Shown piece by piece: positions 36,801 through 46,100 of a stretch of DNA of 64,000 bases. Below the pieces are notes generated by a model. The model was not told where the DNA came from. It worked only from the letters and a program-made list of their open reading frames with translations, and did no database searches. Origin of the DNA: Ptiloglossa arizonensis. Lineage: Eukaryota > Arthropoda > Insecta > Hymenoptera > Colletidae. Position 1 is the stretch's first letter; each line of letters starts with the position of its first letter. Both the position numbers and the translations under genes were made by a program. Location: assembly GCF_051014685.1 (NCBI RefSeq), contig NC_135059.1, positions 4,774,001 to 4,838,000 of the forward strand, read 5' to 3'.

Positions 36801-38801
36801 GGTGCTTACGAGTGTTTACCTCGAAAGTTTGAAATATTCTGCAGCGCACCGAAGAATTTTCCAAGGCGCGGTAGCGGACAGTTTCAATACCACCGTACTA
36901 ATCCGTAGAAAGACTAATAATAAAATGGAAGATAGAGTGCTTCGATCGGAATTTCTTCTCTGCGATAGAATTGTATCGTTTAATTAGCAATCGATCTTGC
37001 AGTGCTTCATATTGATTTCGTTTTCGTTCGTTCAGTCCCCTTTTCATTCCTCTTTGATACCATCCACTCTCGCCCATGCGTCGATGTCACGACATTCTTT
37101 CCTAGATACCGCCGTCACTTCCCCTTTTATTTTTCGCAATAGAATAAAAAGTTTCGCGAGCCGGTTGATTGACGTTAATTAAATTCCATCGGATCAATTT
37201 TCATTCGTTACGGTCCGTTTCGAACCGAGCGTTGTACTTCTTCTCGTGTTGCCGCACATCCGAATCCCTCTCATTTTTATTAAATATCCTTCGATTCCGT
37301 TCCAACGTGTTCGTAATTTGCGTTGTTAGCTTTGCCGAGTCGATAGTTTCTCCTTGCTAAAAATAATAATAAATATCGTTATTAAATTTCATCGACGAAT
37401 ATTCGTCTCTTCGACGAGTCATCAGGCACGATACCAACGCGTCTCGGTCTAGACGAACACGATAACGATAGTAAAATATTTTGATTGCATCAGCATTGTA
37501 CGCATCGCGAAATTCCGTATGCAGTAAAAAAAAAATACACACCAGTAAAGATAAGTATACGTTTAAACCCGAATAATACGAGTGAATTAAATTGAACGAC
37601 GAATCAAAGAGAACCTTACATTACGGATAAATGTACCGTAACGGTACGATTCGGTGCATACGAAAAGGCTGTATTTAAATATTTCATGCGAACCGTATTT
37701 CGTTATTCGATACATTTTATAATACATTAAGAGACAATACAATTGCCTCCGCGGGTTATTATTTCGACATCGTCGATAAGTTCCCGTAAAAAAAAAAAAC
37801 GCTTCGAAGACGAACGTTAATAAACGATGGAAATAAGAGAGCATTTCGATAACGTGATTATTTTCACGAAGTAGATATTTTTCTTTCATGCTACTCGGGG
37901 TCGGTCTGCTTTGTCTCGCGTTGTAACGGGAACTCCTCGATATTGTACACTTCCAAACGAACGCGTTGTTTCTCGTATTTCTCCTCCGTGTGGCGCTTTA
38001 CCTTACCTTCGTCCCTCGGAGGGTAATGGCGCGGAAGAGAGCACGTTAACCGTGGAAACGAAAAAAGAAGGCTCGTTACTTGGTAGATACCGTGTACACG
38101 TGTTTCGGGACTTATTGCAAAGCGATCTGCCGGCGTAAGCACGGTTTATTAACTTGTTTTGCTCGTGTTCGTAGCGACGTCGCTCGTTCAAAAGCATCTA
38201 CGTTACAGTGGCTCGTTGGGCGACTTTTCCGAAAGCACGAGCGGAGAATTTATACGAACCTGTTCCCACGTTTATGGCGCCCCGATATTAAAGGTGAAAC
38301 TTCGCCGAATTCCTGGATCATTTGATTAAGTACCCGTAATGGAAGAGCAGTCGATCGTGAACCACGGGATATTACGATCGTTCCTGTTGCGCGTTAATCG
38401 TCGTTATAACGGATGAAACGAACTTTCCTCCTCTTCCGCGCGTGTCCCTTGAATTTGGAAATTAACGTTATATTATAAATTTAACGAAAGCGTAATTAAA
38501 AGCGCGATGCGCGTATAACATAATGTATTCGTGAAACAAAACGGTATTTATTAAACGCAAATAATCGAACGTTTCGTTCACGTTCGAACGAAAGGATCGC
38601 GCGTAGCTCGCAAAATTCACGCGTTACGAACTCTCGAGATAGTCTTTTGCAAAATTAATGTCACCGATTGATCTACGCTTCGCGAAACATTCCTCGGAGC
38701 GTTTTTGAACATGCAGACGTGGTTTTAATTAAATTTGCCTCGCTTATATCCACGACTTCCTTTTCGTTTTGTCCCTGTCCCTCTTGTGTCACACTTTGTT
38801 A
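33837..38801. other. No gene seen
   Basis: 33.8-34.5 kb is GC-rich with overlapping random frames. 34.7-34.95 kb is pyrimidine-rich. A 154-codon plus frame at 35.98-36.44 kb lacks motifs. The flank where the young retroelement inserted (38.4-38.8 kb) is ordinary A/T-leaning DNA. Confidence 0.55.
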
Positions 38802-38806
38802 ATACT
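38802..38806. repeat. Target-site duplication, left
   Basis: atact directly abuts the LTR end and is repeated at the other end of the element. An extra a before it also matches if the LTR boundary is moved by one base, so the duplication is 5 or 6 bp. This length is typical of Ty3/Gypsy-like integrases. Confidence 0.75.
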
Positions 38807-38872
38807 TTGGCGGCGCTAAATTAAAGTATGTGAGGAAGGAGCGAACGGAAATAGGAAAAGGAAGTGGGGATA

Positions 38873-38941
38873 AGCGTTTCATCCCGGGCCTGCTAGTGGA
38901 CTCGTCAGTAAGGCATCCTAGCAGGCCCTGCCTTATACGCC
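38873..38941 (-). ncRNA. Type III hammerhead self-cleaving ribozyme (3' LTR copy)
   Basis: Read on the minus strand. Stem III pairs GGCGU (38941-38937) with ACGCU (38877-38873), closing with one G-U pair, and is the open stem. The cleavage triplet is GUA, cutting after A at 38936. Stem I pairs UAAGGCA (38935-38929) with UGCCUUA (38915-38909), 7 of 7. The first core strand is CUGACGA (38908-38902), a CUGANGA match. Stem II pairs GUCC (38901-38898) with GGAU (38884-38881), with a G-U pair next to the core. The second core strand is GAAA (38880-38877). All invariant core bases are present. Loop I (GGGCCUGCUAGGA) and loop II (ACUAGCAGGCCCG) share an 11-nt complement, which could give the tertiary loop contact natural hammerheads need. 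The arrangement, with stem III open, matches retrozyme and viroid-like hammerheads. Activity is inferred. Confidence 0.87.
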
Positions 38942-38969
38942 GGGACATTGGAAGATCGGTAAGAGGTCG

Positions 38970-38977
38970 TATATATA
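38970..38977 (-). promoter_or_regulatory. TATA box in the 3' LTR
   Basis: Same TATATATA element as in the other LTR. If active, it would drive transcription out of the element towards lower coordinates, with a start near 38947. Transcripts from here would lose only a short leader to the adjacent ribozyme. Confidence 0.5.
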
Positions 38978-39064
38978 GCGATCGGAGCAGGTACGGGAAC
39001 TTGCGGGAAACGGTAGGTGGTGAGTTTCCCTCTGGTGGCAAGCGTGGGTAGTGCCGCCACATAA

Positions 39065-39071
39065 CCCCCTT
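39065..39071 (-). other. Short polypurine tract
   Basis: The minus strand reads AAGGGGG, then TTA, then the 3' LTR (its first base T is at 39061). This is the expected place for the plus-strand primer. It is short but distinctive in its surroundings. Confidence 0.5.
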
Positions 39072-39558
39072 GCCAGTGGTAAACGATACTTTGAAGTTCC
39101 GTCCTGATGTCCCAGTGGCGTAGGTATTTGTTCCGTAGTTCGGTTTGGCACAACAGGCACAGGAGGAGGTTGTCCAGAGCGGTGGAAGAGAAGAATGCTT
39201 TTCTTTTTCGTAGTAAGGCCCAGCTGCTGTCGATTGCGGAATACGCGTGGCGAGCATCGTTTGCTCAAGCCGCGTTTTCGCTTGTTGTCCGACGTTGATG
39301 CGTGCGCGTACCAGTATTTATGAAACGCATCGGTGTGGTCGGTGAATAATGTCGACAAGCTGCCTGCTGTCCTCCTGGGGTTGATCCTGATGGTTAGCCG
39401 GGAGTATAGCGTTCGTGTCGTCGCTGGCAGGTCGAGGAGTCAACCCTCGGAGAGGGGGATTTACGAAAAATCGGCCTTTACGTTGCGTTCCTTCCATCGT
39501 CTTGTGCTGCACCTGTACTGCTGCTGTGCTGTTGTCCAGAAGGTTGCGTGTTGCTAGA

Positions 39559-39569
39559 CGGGGTCACCA
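39559..39569 (-). other. Primer-binding site, tRNA-Trp type
   Basis: The minus strand reads TGGTGACCCCG, starting 2 nt after the 5' LTR. Eukaryotic tRNA-Trp ends in a CGGGGUCA acceptor arm plus CCA, so 11 consecutive bases match. The next bases diverge. An 11-nt match at exactly the expected place supports LTR-type minus-strand priming. The tRNA identity comes from remembered tRNA-Trp consensus sequence and is not a search result. Confidence 0.65.
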
Positions 39570-39637
39570 CTTTGGCGGCGCTAAATTAAAGTATGTGAGG
39601 AAGGAGCGAACGGAAATAGGAAAAGGAAGTGGGGATA

Positions 39638-39706
39638 AGCGTTTCATCCCGGGCCTGCTAGTGGACTCGTCAGTAAGGCATCCTAGCAGGCCCTGCCTTA
39701 TACGCC
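39638..39706 (-). ncRNA. Type III hammerhead self-cleaving ribozyme (5' LTR copy)
   Basis: Identical to the copy in the 3' LTR, shifted by 765 bp. Cleavage is predicted between 39701 and 39700 on the minus strand. Cleavage here and at 38936/38935 would release a 765-nt RNA with 5'-hydroxyl and 2',3'-cyclic phosphate ends, the form that is ligated into circles in known retrozymes. Because the ribozyme lies just downstream of the TATA box, it should sit at the very 5' end of the transcript. Confidence 0.87.
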
Positions 39707-39734
39707 GGGACATTGGAAGATCGGTAAGAGGTCG

Positions 39735-39742
39735 TATATATA
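39735..39742 (-). promoter_or_regulatory. TATA box in the 5' LTR, just upstream of the ribozyme
   Basis: The minus strand reads TATATATA. About 30 nt downstream, the usual TATA-to-start distance, gives initiation near 39712, only about 11 nt before the predicted cleavage site. The TATA core is retained in both older relics (around 40663-40670 and 52439-52448), which supports function. I see no strong initiator match. Confidence 0.6.
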
Positions 39743-39826
39743 GCGATCGGAGCAGGTACGGGAACTTGCGGGAAACGGTAGGTGGTGAGTTTCCCTCTGG
39801 TGGCAAGCGTGGGTAGTGCCGCCACA

Positions 39827-39831
39827 ATACT
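39827..39831. repeat. Target-site duplication, right
   Basis: atact, identical to the left flank. Intact duplications at both ends show that this is an original insertion and not a recombination product between two elements. Confidence 0.75.
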
Positions 39832-40560
39832 ATACCTATACATTTTCTCTTTCTTATTTCCTTTCTTTCTATAACTTTTGCGCCTTGGACTTTTACATCA
39901 CACTGCACTCGTACATTTTTCATAGTGTTACGAAAACATTATTATTCTTCTTATTATTATTAATATTATTCCTATTTAGAGATTCCTGTTTAGAGGTTCG
40001 AAAAGTAAAGAAACTCTTTTAATGTTACTACTATATTTATTTAAAAAGAAAAGATTCGCTCGCACTAACTCTCTCGCAGTTAAACTTTCTTCGACTCCGA
40101 TTCACTTTGACAAATCTCCAAAGAAACAAGTGTCCCGATCGCGTTTCTCTCGCACCCGATATTTTCACACGCATTCGTCCCCTTTCATTCTAATCCTAAA
40201 CCTTTCTCGCTCCGTGCATCTGGTCAGGTTCACTCAAAATTCCTCAGTCTGGCACCGTCTCAATTGCTCGTATTTCGCAGCTTAGTTGGACATTCTCTCA
40301 TTCCGTTCAAGCACTCTTCTTTCACGCCTGGAAAACACTTCGCTCGCTCGTAAATCCCAAACATTCTCCACATTTTCTCAGAAATATACGTATTCCGTCA
40401 CATTCCCACACTATTACGAGAGTACTTAAAATATTTAATTTGATATATTATTATAATCATTATTCTAAGAGTATCTCTAACGTTCGGATTAGTGTTGAAA
40501 AGAGTCGAATTTGAATAAATGTAAAAAAATTAACCGCCATTCGTCAGTTCTTCGACAAGT
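39832..40560. other. A/T- and pyrimidine-rich spacer between young element and relic LTR
   Basis: CpG-poor and pyrimidine-biased (especially 40060-40420), with tta/att triplet runs at 39.94-39.97 kb. It could be decayed internal sequence of an older retroelement whose LTR is the 40.6-kb relic, but I see no PBS, PPT or coding motif to prove it. Confidence 0.4.
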
Positions 40561-40806
40561 GTTTCCCGCCTAGTTGACTAGACTGTTGACTACTCGACAA
40601 CGCGCCTAGTTGACTAGATCGCGCCTAGTTGACTAGACTGTTTCCCGTACCAGCTGCGATCGATATATATACGATTCTTACCGATCTCCTAATATCCTGT
40701 ATAAGGCAGGGCCTGCTAGGATGCCTTACCGATGATAAATCCACTAGCAAGCACTAAATGAAACGCTCTCGCTTCCTTCTGCTATCTTCATTACCTATCG
40801 CCACAA
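40561..40806 (+). mobile_element. Degenerate solo LTR of the retrozyme family, with ribozyme relic
   Basis: Clearly related to the 38.8-kb LTR but read on the plus strand. It shares the tttcccg/cccgtacc region, the TATATATA box, cttaccgatct, the stem I hairpin and gatgaaacgct. Stem I (40702-40708 with 40722-40728) and loop I are unchanged. The core reads CCGATGA at 40729-40735 in place of CUGANGA, so the invariant U is lost. Stem II is broken, and GAAA remains at 40760-40763. Three 16-bp units (cgcctagttgactaga at 40567, 40603 and 40622) interrupt the upstream part. No partner LTR is visible nearby, so I read it as a solo LTR. The left boundary is uncertain. Confidence 0.78.
40567..40637. repeat. 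Three-copy 16-bp repeat inside the relic LTR
   Basis: cgcctagttgactaga occurs at 40567-40582, 40603-40618 and 40622-40637, with gttgactactcgacaa between the first two. The block sits where the intact LTR has a short segment between two ttcccg motifs. It therefore looks like a local expansion or a small insertion in the U3 region. Confidence 0.85.
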
Positions 40807-42689
40807 TTCTTTCGAGAATATTGCACGACGTACTGTGTGTAAATGCTCTACCGTGACTGACCGTAGAATACGAAACACAGATATTGAACAAACAAACAGC
40901 GATAAATAACGAACCGTTCGTCATCGTCGAATAAGAGCCAGTATCGGTCGAGTAGAAAAACGAGTCCGTAGAAAACTAGGAGGCTAGACTTCGTGCAAAA
41001 TCGCATTATCCCGAAGATGTTCCGATTTCCCCGGGATTGGTTCTCGTTCCACGAAATATTTCCGCGTCCACGCCCACCCCGAGGCGTTCGCCCAGATCGC
41101 GAAATATTCCAGGAGTTATGTGTACCTTTCGGTTCGCTGGGCAGGACTGCAATTCCCTTAACGCGCTCCTCGACCATGGGTGTGCACAAGAGGGGTCGAG
41201 GGTGAGGGTGTGGAAACGAGCCAACAAAGAGGTGTTTTCTCCGTACGGTCCGCGCGCCATAAGACAATAAACGCCCCCTTTCAGGCGTTACCGCCACTGT
41301 CCAAACTTCTCGCGCATGCGCGCGCTGGAATAAAATTTTCGCGATCCTCCCGAAGAAGACCGCGTTCATATTCCTTCTTAATTATTTTTGCCCGCGAAGA
41401 GATCGTTTGCGACAAGATACCGCGCCATACGTTTCGGTCGGGAAGCTTAAGGGACATCGACGTAGATTGTGCTCAGACCGCAGCCATTTCCCGGAAGTCG
41501 TGGGCGCTTGCCACACGTGCTAGTACGTAATATCCTTCCGGTAAAAGGGACGCTCGGTGTTTCGATAACGAGCCGCGCATCGTTGCACCGACGTTGCTGC
41601 GCGAAACGAGCCCGCCGGACTTGTTTTCCACGACGATCCTCGCGAGGACTTCCCGATCCTCCATCGAGAGGATGGAGACACCGCGCCACGATCCGATACC
41701 AATTGTTTTCGATCCCCCTTGTTCCTCTTCGCGAATATCGTTATCGTTTCGTCGCGAAATTGCCGCGCTCTTTTTCGATGCGCTTCCCCTTACCACGGTG
41801 AAAACGTGTCGCAACACGGATAAAATTTCCCCGATCCTGTAACGAAGAAATTTTCTTGTTCCGGAGATAATCGATGTAGCGCGGAAACATTAACCTTCCG
41901 AGCTGAGTTGCGCTCGCGATGATTAATTTATTGCTTCGGCAAAATTTTTCCCACTTGGAGAGGAGAGAACATTTCGCTACACCGAGAGAACATTTACCGA
42001 ACAGAAGTAATCGATGTTCCGTGGAAAGATCACTTTCGCGACGTAGTGAATTACGATTGAGACGATCGACTTATTTATCGAGAAGAATTTTTTTTATTCC
42101 GGCGAGGGTGATTATTCGAACGCCAGATAACGAGACATTAAAATATTACCAAGCTGTACGTGTGTATAACGTCACTTGTCCCCTTGTCGGTGAAGAAATT
42201 CTTTGAAACTATCTTCGAATTCTTTCACCGAAATGTCGTTTATCATCGAGTGGAGTTTGCCCCGCGGAAATTCCTCGCTTATGGTAATTTACGACGGATA
42301 AACCGCGAGCTTCGCGACCGCGACGATCGACCATCGCCGTATAAGGTTTTCCACGAATCTTCGCAAATCGTTGACCCCGTTTCTCGTCCCAAGGTCCCCC
42401 CGTCGCGTTTTATTTAACAAAGTAAGGCTCCTTACCGGGCCTGGTTCACCCTCGAGAAATGTCTCACCTAATCCGCGACGCAGCGCATCGACTTTCTTTC
42501 GTCCATTACTTTTATCGACCACTTTCGCCCCGAGACTTGTTCCCAAGTTTTGCGTCGGCGTTCAGAGCTTTTTGTCGGCACGAAGATTCTTCGAGAATAC
42601 GAAATTACGCCGATTTCTTTTAACGAAGCGCTATTCGTTACCAGGTCCCATTTACCCTCCGCTTCGTCGAACAGAGGGAAAACGCGGAG

Positions 42690-42724
42690 GAGGAGGAAAA
42701 AAAAAGAAAAAAAAAAAAAAAAAA
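42690..42724. repeat. A-rich tract
   Basis: ggagga followed by A runs with single g interruptions. The lysine-rich frame here is a product of the repeat. Confidence 0.9.
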
Positions 42725-43069
42725 CAAGACGAAAGCTCGAGAAATAAGTGCGCGAGGGAAAGAGTGTCGCGGGCTACTCGCTAAACGGCGTCTAAAGCTC
42801 TGTCCGCAAGCTAAGTAACGAGCTTTCGACTAAACTTTTTTCCTGAACGGCTGCCAAGTGGTCGAGGAGGTCCCAAGGGGTTGAAAGAGAAGAGAGGGCA
42901 AAACGGTCAGGAAGAAAGGGGAAAGTAAAAAGAGAAGAATCCGCTTCTTCTCTTTCGTCCAACGTTTTCGTCCTTCGGCTAGCTTCTTCTCTCTCCGTAA
43001 GTTTTTTACTCGCGACAAGCTCTCATTAAGCTCATTTTCCGTTCAATATTAAGTATCCTTCAAGAAGAG

Positions 43070-43102
43070 TCTCTCTCTCTCTCTCTCTGTCTCTCTTTCT
43101 CT
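43070..43102. repeat. (CT)n microsatellite
   Basis: Nearly pure ct repeat, interrupted by gt and ttt. Confidence 0.95.
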
Positions 43103-46100
43103 GCACAGTTTATTCTTCTCTGCTCAGCCGCGTTTCAGCGTCGAGGAAAGCCGAAATCGTCGAAGAATCCGATCGTTGCGCGAAATCCTTGGTTCGCGGC
43201 ATAGACAACTCGTACACGTTGACAATACTCGCGTACTCGCTTGTACGTTACAGCGTTTTTTTCCCCGCTGCAATTTAATATTGCGGACAGATTAACAAAC
43301 TGTACGCGCGTTTAAACTATACCGACGATAGAGAATCGTTTGTAGAGTGAAGTGTTTGATATTATCTAGGAGAGACCGAGCCCGCGTTAATTTGCGAAGG
43401 GTGCGTGTGGCTTTTTGCAATGCGCGTTGAGAACGTGTGTGTACGTGTGAGCTTTGGAACGAACGCAGCGAGCAAAGAGATGGTCGAAAAGCGAGCACGG
43501 ACCAGTGTGGCACAAAGTGCGGTGAATAGCTTTAGAATACTCATTTTTCTTTTATCCGCTTCAAGTGTATTGTCAACTCGACCTCCCGACCTCGCAATTT
43601 CTATCCCGAAAATATTGCACCAACGATTGTGCACGAATATAGTCGAGTACACTGTAACAACAAAGGAATAATTGTTAACTCCGCGACAACGAAGGATCCA
43701 TCGCGTACGCGTGAATAGACAATTAACGCGGAAGGATTCGAAGTAGACTCTGTTCGGTTTTCGGTTCGATTCTCTCGATTTAAATTCGATCGACGTAGGG
43801 GATGAAATCACGAGATAAGAATTAGGTGTGATTATTCAAAAGACCCTGAGAAGGGATTACGGAGAAGTGGGGGCTCGTTCCAGGAAAGCCGAGGAAAGCG
43901 AGATACAAGCGGATGGTTATGAAAAGGAATGGGGAGTGTCCGGAGAAAAATGCGCAAGGTTTTTACCATGGTCGAGCGGCGCCTTCTAACTTATGGCCGT
44001 CGAATGTGAAGCGTTTCTGGTACGCAATTATCTTTCATGCTTTTGGAAAACATTTTTTCGTGCCTTCGAATAAGAATTTGAGTCGCTTCCTGTCACCGAT
44101 GAATCGATTATTGCGAAATCGAGGAGCGATAAACCAAATCGTGGATTTTAAGGAAATTTCATTTAGGATCGGTGAAGTAAGCGAGCTCGTAGGTCGTGTT
44201 CAAGGAAGTCGAAGGGCGGAAAAAATTCAAAGGTAGGTGAAACGAAGTCTCGACTGTGTTGGGAGAACGTGAAGGAAGTTATTGGATGTTGTAATCGACT
44301 GCAATTCGGTTGAAAACTATAACGATACACGATGTTGCGTGAAAGTTCGTCCCCTCGTTCCTTGTTGAGACCAATGTTCACGTACGAGACTATTTGTATG
44401 TTTCATCGCGGATTAGTCGCGTTTTCCCGGTAAATTAACCTTGAAAAATTAACGTCCACAGTATGTGTACTGGGCGATTGTTTTATTTCGGCAAGATGGA
44501 AAATCTCACAAAGAACCGAAGACACTAAACACACGTTCTTCAAAAAATTGTACAATACAGAGGAAAGCGTTGTATGATATAAATAATTTTTCTATCCCCG
44601 TTCATACTAACAAACATTCGTAAGAATATTTTTTTTTATGCCATGGGTTCCTCGCGAGATTTTTCACCGCATCGAGACGAAACAAAATATATACAAACAT
44701 TCTGTATACTTAGCATATCTACAAAGTCTAGTAAACTGATTAGTAAAAAAGTTTCTAACCGATTGAGTTCTACTGTTCACATTCTATACGAGTTGACTTT
44801 GTTCGACCAAGCTATCGAATCCAAATAAACCATAAATTCTTCAGGACAAACATTACAATTTTCCACTTCGTGTCTTCTACCTCAATCGCGTTACCAAATC
44901 CAAGTAAATTAAAAGGTACATTCCCATAGATGAACGTTTCCATTAAAAAATTTCTATTTCCTACCGAACGATTATGAAAATCATGAAAACCAACACGAAT
45001 GACCGTATGTATCATCGTACCGTATAGGAGACAGAGGATTCACTACGTTGATTCTTATTAGACTCGATTATTCTCTCGCGACTCCCGTTATCCGTATTGC
45101 GCGAGAAAATGTTTACGGTTGCGTCCACCCGGTTGATATCGCGCGATGCGTGGTAAACTCGTCCGTCCAGCTGTCCATACATCCGAAAACGAGGCAATCA
45201 TGCGTTTCGGACGCGTGGATAATCAACGGGACGCAACATACCGGGCGTGCATCGTTCCGCGCGAAATCGTCGCCAACGGGGTTTGTTTAGTAGCTCGATA
45301 TTCGAAGGCCATCCGCGAGCGGCTCGTCGCGTATTACCGCGCCCGTTCGTGCGATATTACTCGTTCCGCGAAATCGTCGAGCTCGCGTTCCCGCCGGAAC
45401 AACCGCACCGTTCAACTTCCACGGATTTAACGATCGGCACGCGTAGCACGGAATCTCTTCCCGTATTGCGAGATGCGCTTTTCGATGACTACGGAATAAA
45501 GGATTCCGAATGACAATGGCCTCGGTTCGAATTTTATTCCGGCGTAATTAACACTTTCCCTCGTGTCGCGTTCAATTCGCTGCGTTGGATTTCACGCCCT
45601 CCGAAACAGAATGGAAAGCAATTTGGTCCCGTTATTTCGCACGCGTATTCTATATTTACGCGCGGCGAGTTAAACGTGGGATATTGCTGATCTTCTCGTG
45701 GAACAATTTTAATTGAACTACGCTCGGTCGGTGCAACGGTTCGAGTGACGGAAATAATCGATATTTAATATTTCTTTCGACCGGTGCGACGAAGATTCGT
45801 ATTTCGTACGAAGGTACATCCGTGAGATCGATTCGAGCAGCGATGTCGAGTGTGTGTTTTGCGCGTTCGACGACAGTGTCGTTCGTTTTCGTATATAAGA
45901 ATCTTGTTCTTCGTTTCGTGTCGATTCTCGTTCCTTTCTCGAGCCATTAATTTCGTTTAAATACTCGCGCTAAAATTCGTCTTCGTTTGGTAACATCCTG
46001 ATCGTCGATTGGGAATTCATTTGTATCTAACAGTGTTGACGTACGCACGCGACCAAGTGTCAAATTGTCGAGGTCGCGCAGCATTCATCGAGGTAAACGG

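Larger units (their letters stand above)
38807..39061 (-). repeat. 3' LTR of the retrozyme-like element
   Basis: The downstream LTR in the element's minus-strand sense, identical to the copy 765 bp away. Its upstream side adjoins the polypurine tract. Its far end adjoins the target duplication atact at 38802-38806. Identical LTRs imply very recent insertion, because the two copies are made from one template during reverse transcription, or else recent gene conversion between them. Confidence 0.9.
39062..39571 (-). other. Internal domain of the retrozyme-like element, no gag-pol
   Basis: This 510-bp region runs from primer-binding site to polypurine tract. The longest minus frames here are short: about 64 codons at 39318-39512, with an ATG soon after the PBS, and frames that run into the LTR. 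None shows protease, reverse transcriptase, RNase H or integrase motifs, or a zinc knuckle. The early ATG could be a leftover of a gag start, but I cannot recognise a family. The region is mostly the body of the predicted 765-nt circular RNA. Confidence 0.7.
38807..39826 (-). mobile_element. Non-autonomous LTR retroelement with hammerhead ribozymes (LTR retrozyme-like)
   Basis: A complete 1,020-bp element read on the minus strand. Two directly repeated 255-bp ends (38807-39061 and 39572-39826) are identical by eye and enclose about 510 bp without gag-pol. The 5-bp sequence atact lies just outside both ends (38802-38806 and 39827-39831), as expected for integrase-made target duplications. In minus-strand sense the LTR begins TGTGGCGGC and ends GCCGCCAA. 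A tRNA-Trp-type primer-binding site follows the 5' LTR after 2 nt, and a short purine tract precedes the 3' LTR. Each LTR carries a TATA box and a full hammerhead ribozyme in sense orientation. Size, LTRs, PBS/PPT, lack of coding capacity and paired ribozymes match the plant retrozyme plan (known family). Assignment to that family in an insect is inference. It would depend on an autonomous LTR element for reverse transcriptase and integrase. A deletion derivative of a Gypsy-type element is the main alternative origin. Confidence 0.88.
39572..39826 (-). repeat. 5' LTR of the retrozyme-like element
   Basis: This is the upstream LTR in the element's minus-strand sense, 255 bp, starting TG (39826-39825) next to the target duplication. 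It holds in order a GC-rich start, a TATA box (39735-39742), the hammerhead ribozyme (39638-39706), a pyrimidine-rich stretch and the GCCGCCAA end. I compared it base by base with the other LTR and saw no difference. The ends form a short imperfect inverted repeat (GTGGCGGC against TTGGCGGC). No canonical AATAAA is visible in the minus sense. Confidence 0.9.

Noticed and set aside
38830..39051. Identical 73-codon tails of two plus-strand frames at 38.8 and 39.6 kb, looking like a duplicated peptide
   Set aside because: They are antisense translations of the two identical LTRs. The element's own sense strand is minus and the sequence is a ribozyme and promoter.
43741..43790. ggttcgattc, resembling a tRNA B box
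   Set aside because: No A box at the right distance and no cloverleaf or acceptor stem could be drawn. No tRNA gene was found anywhere in the window.
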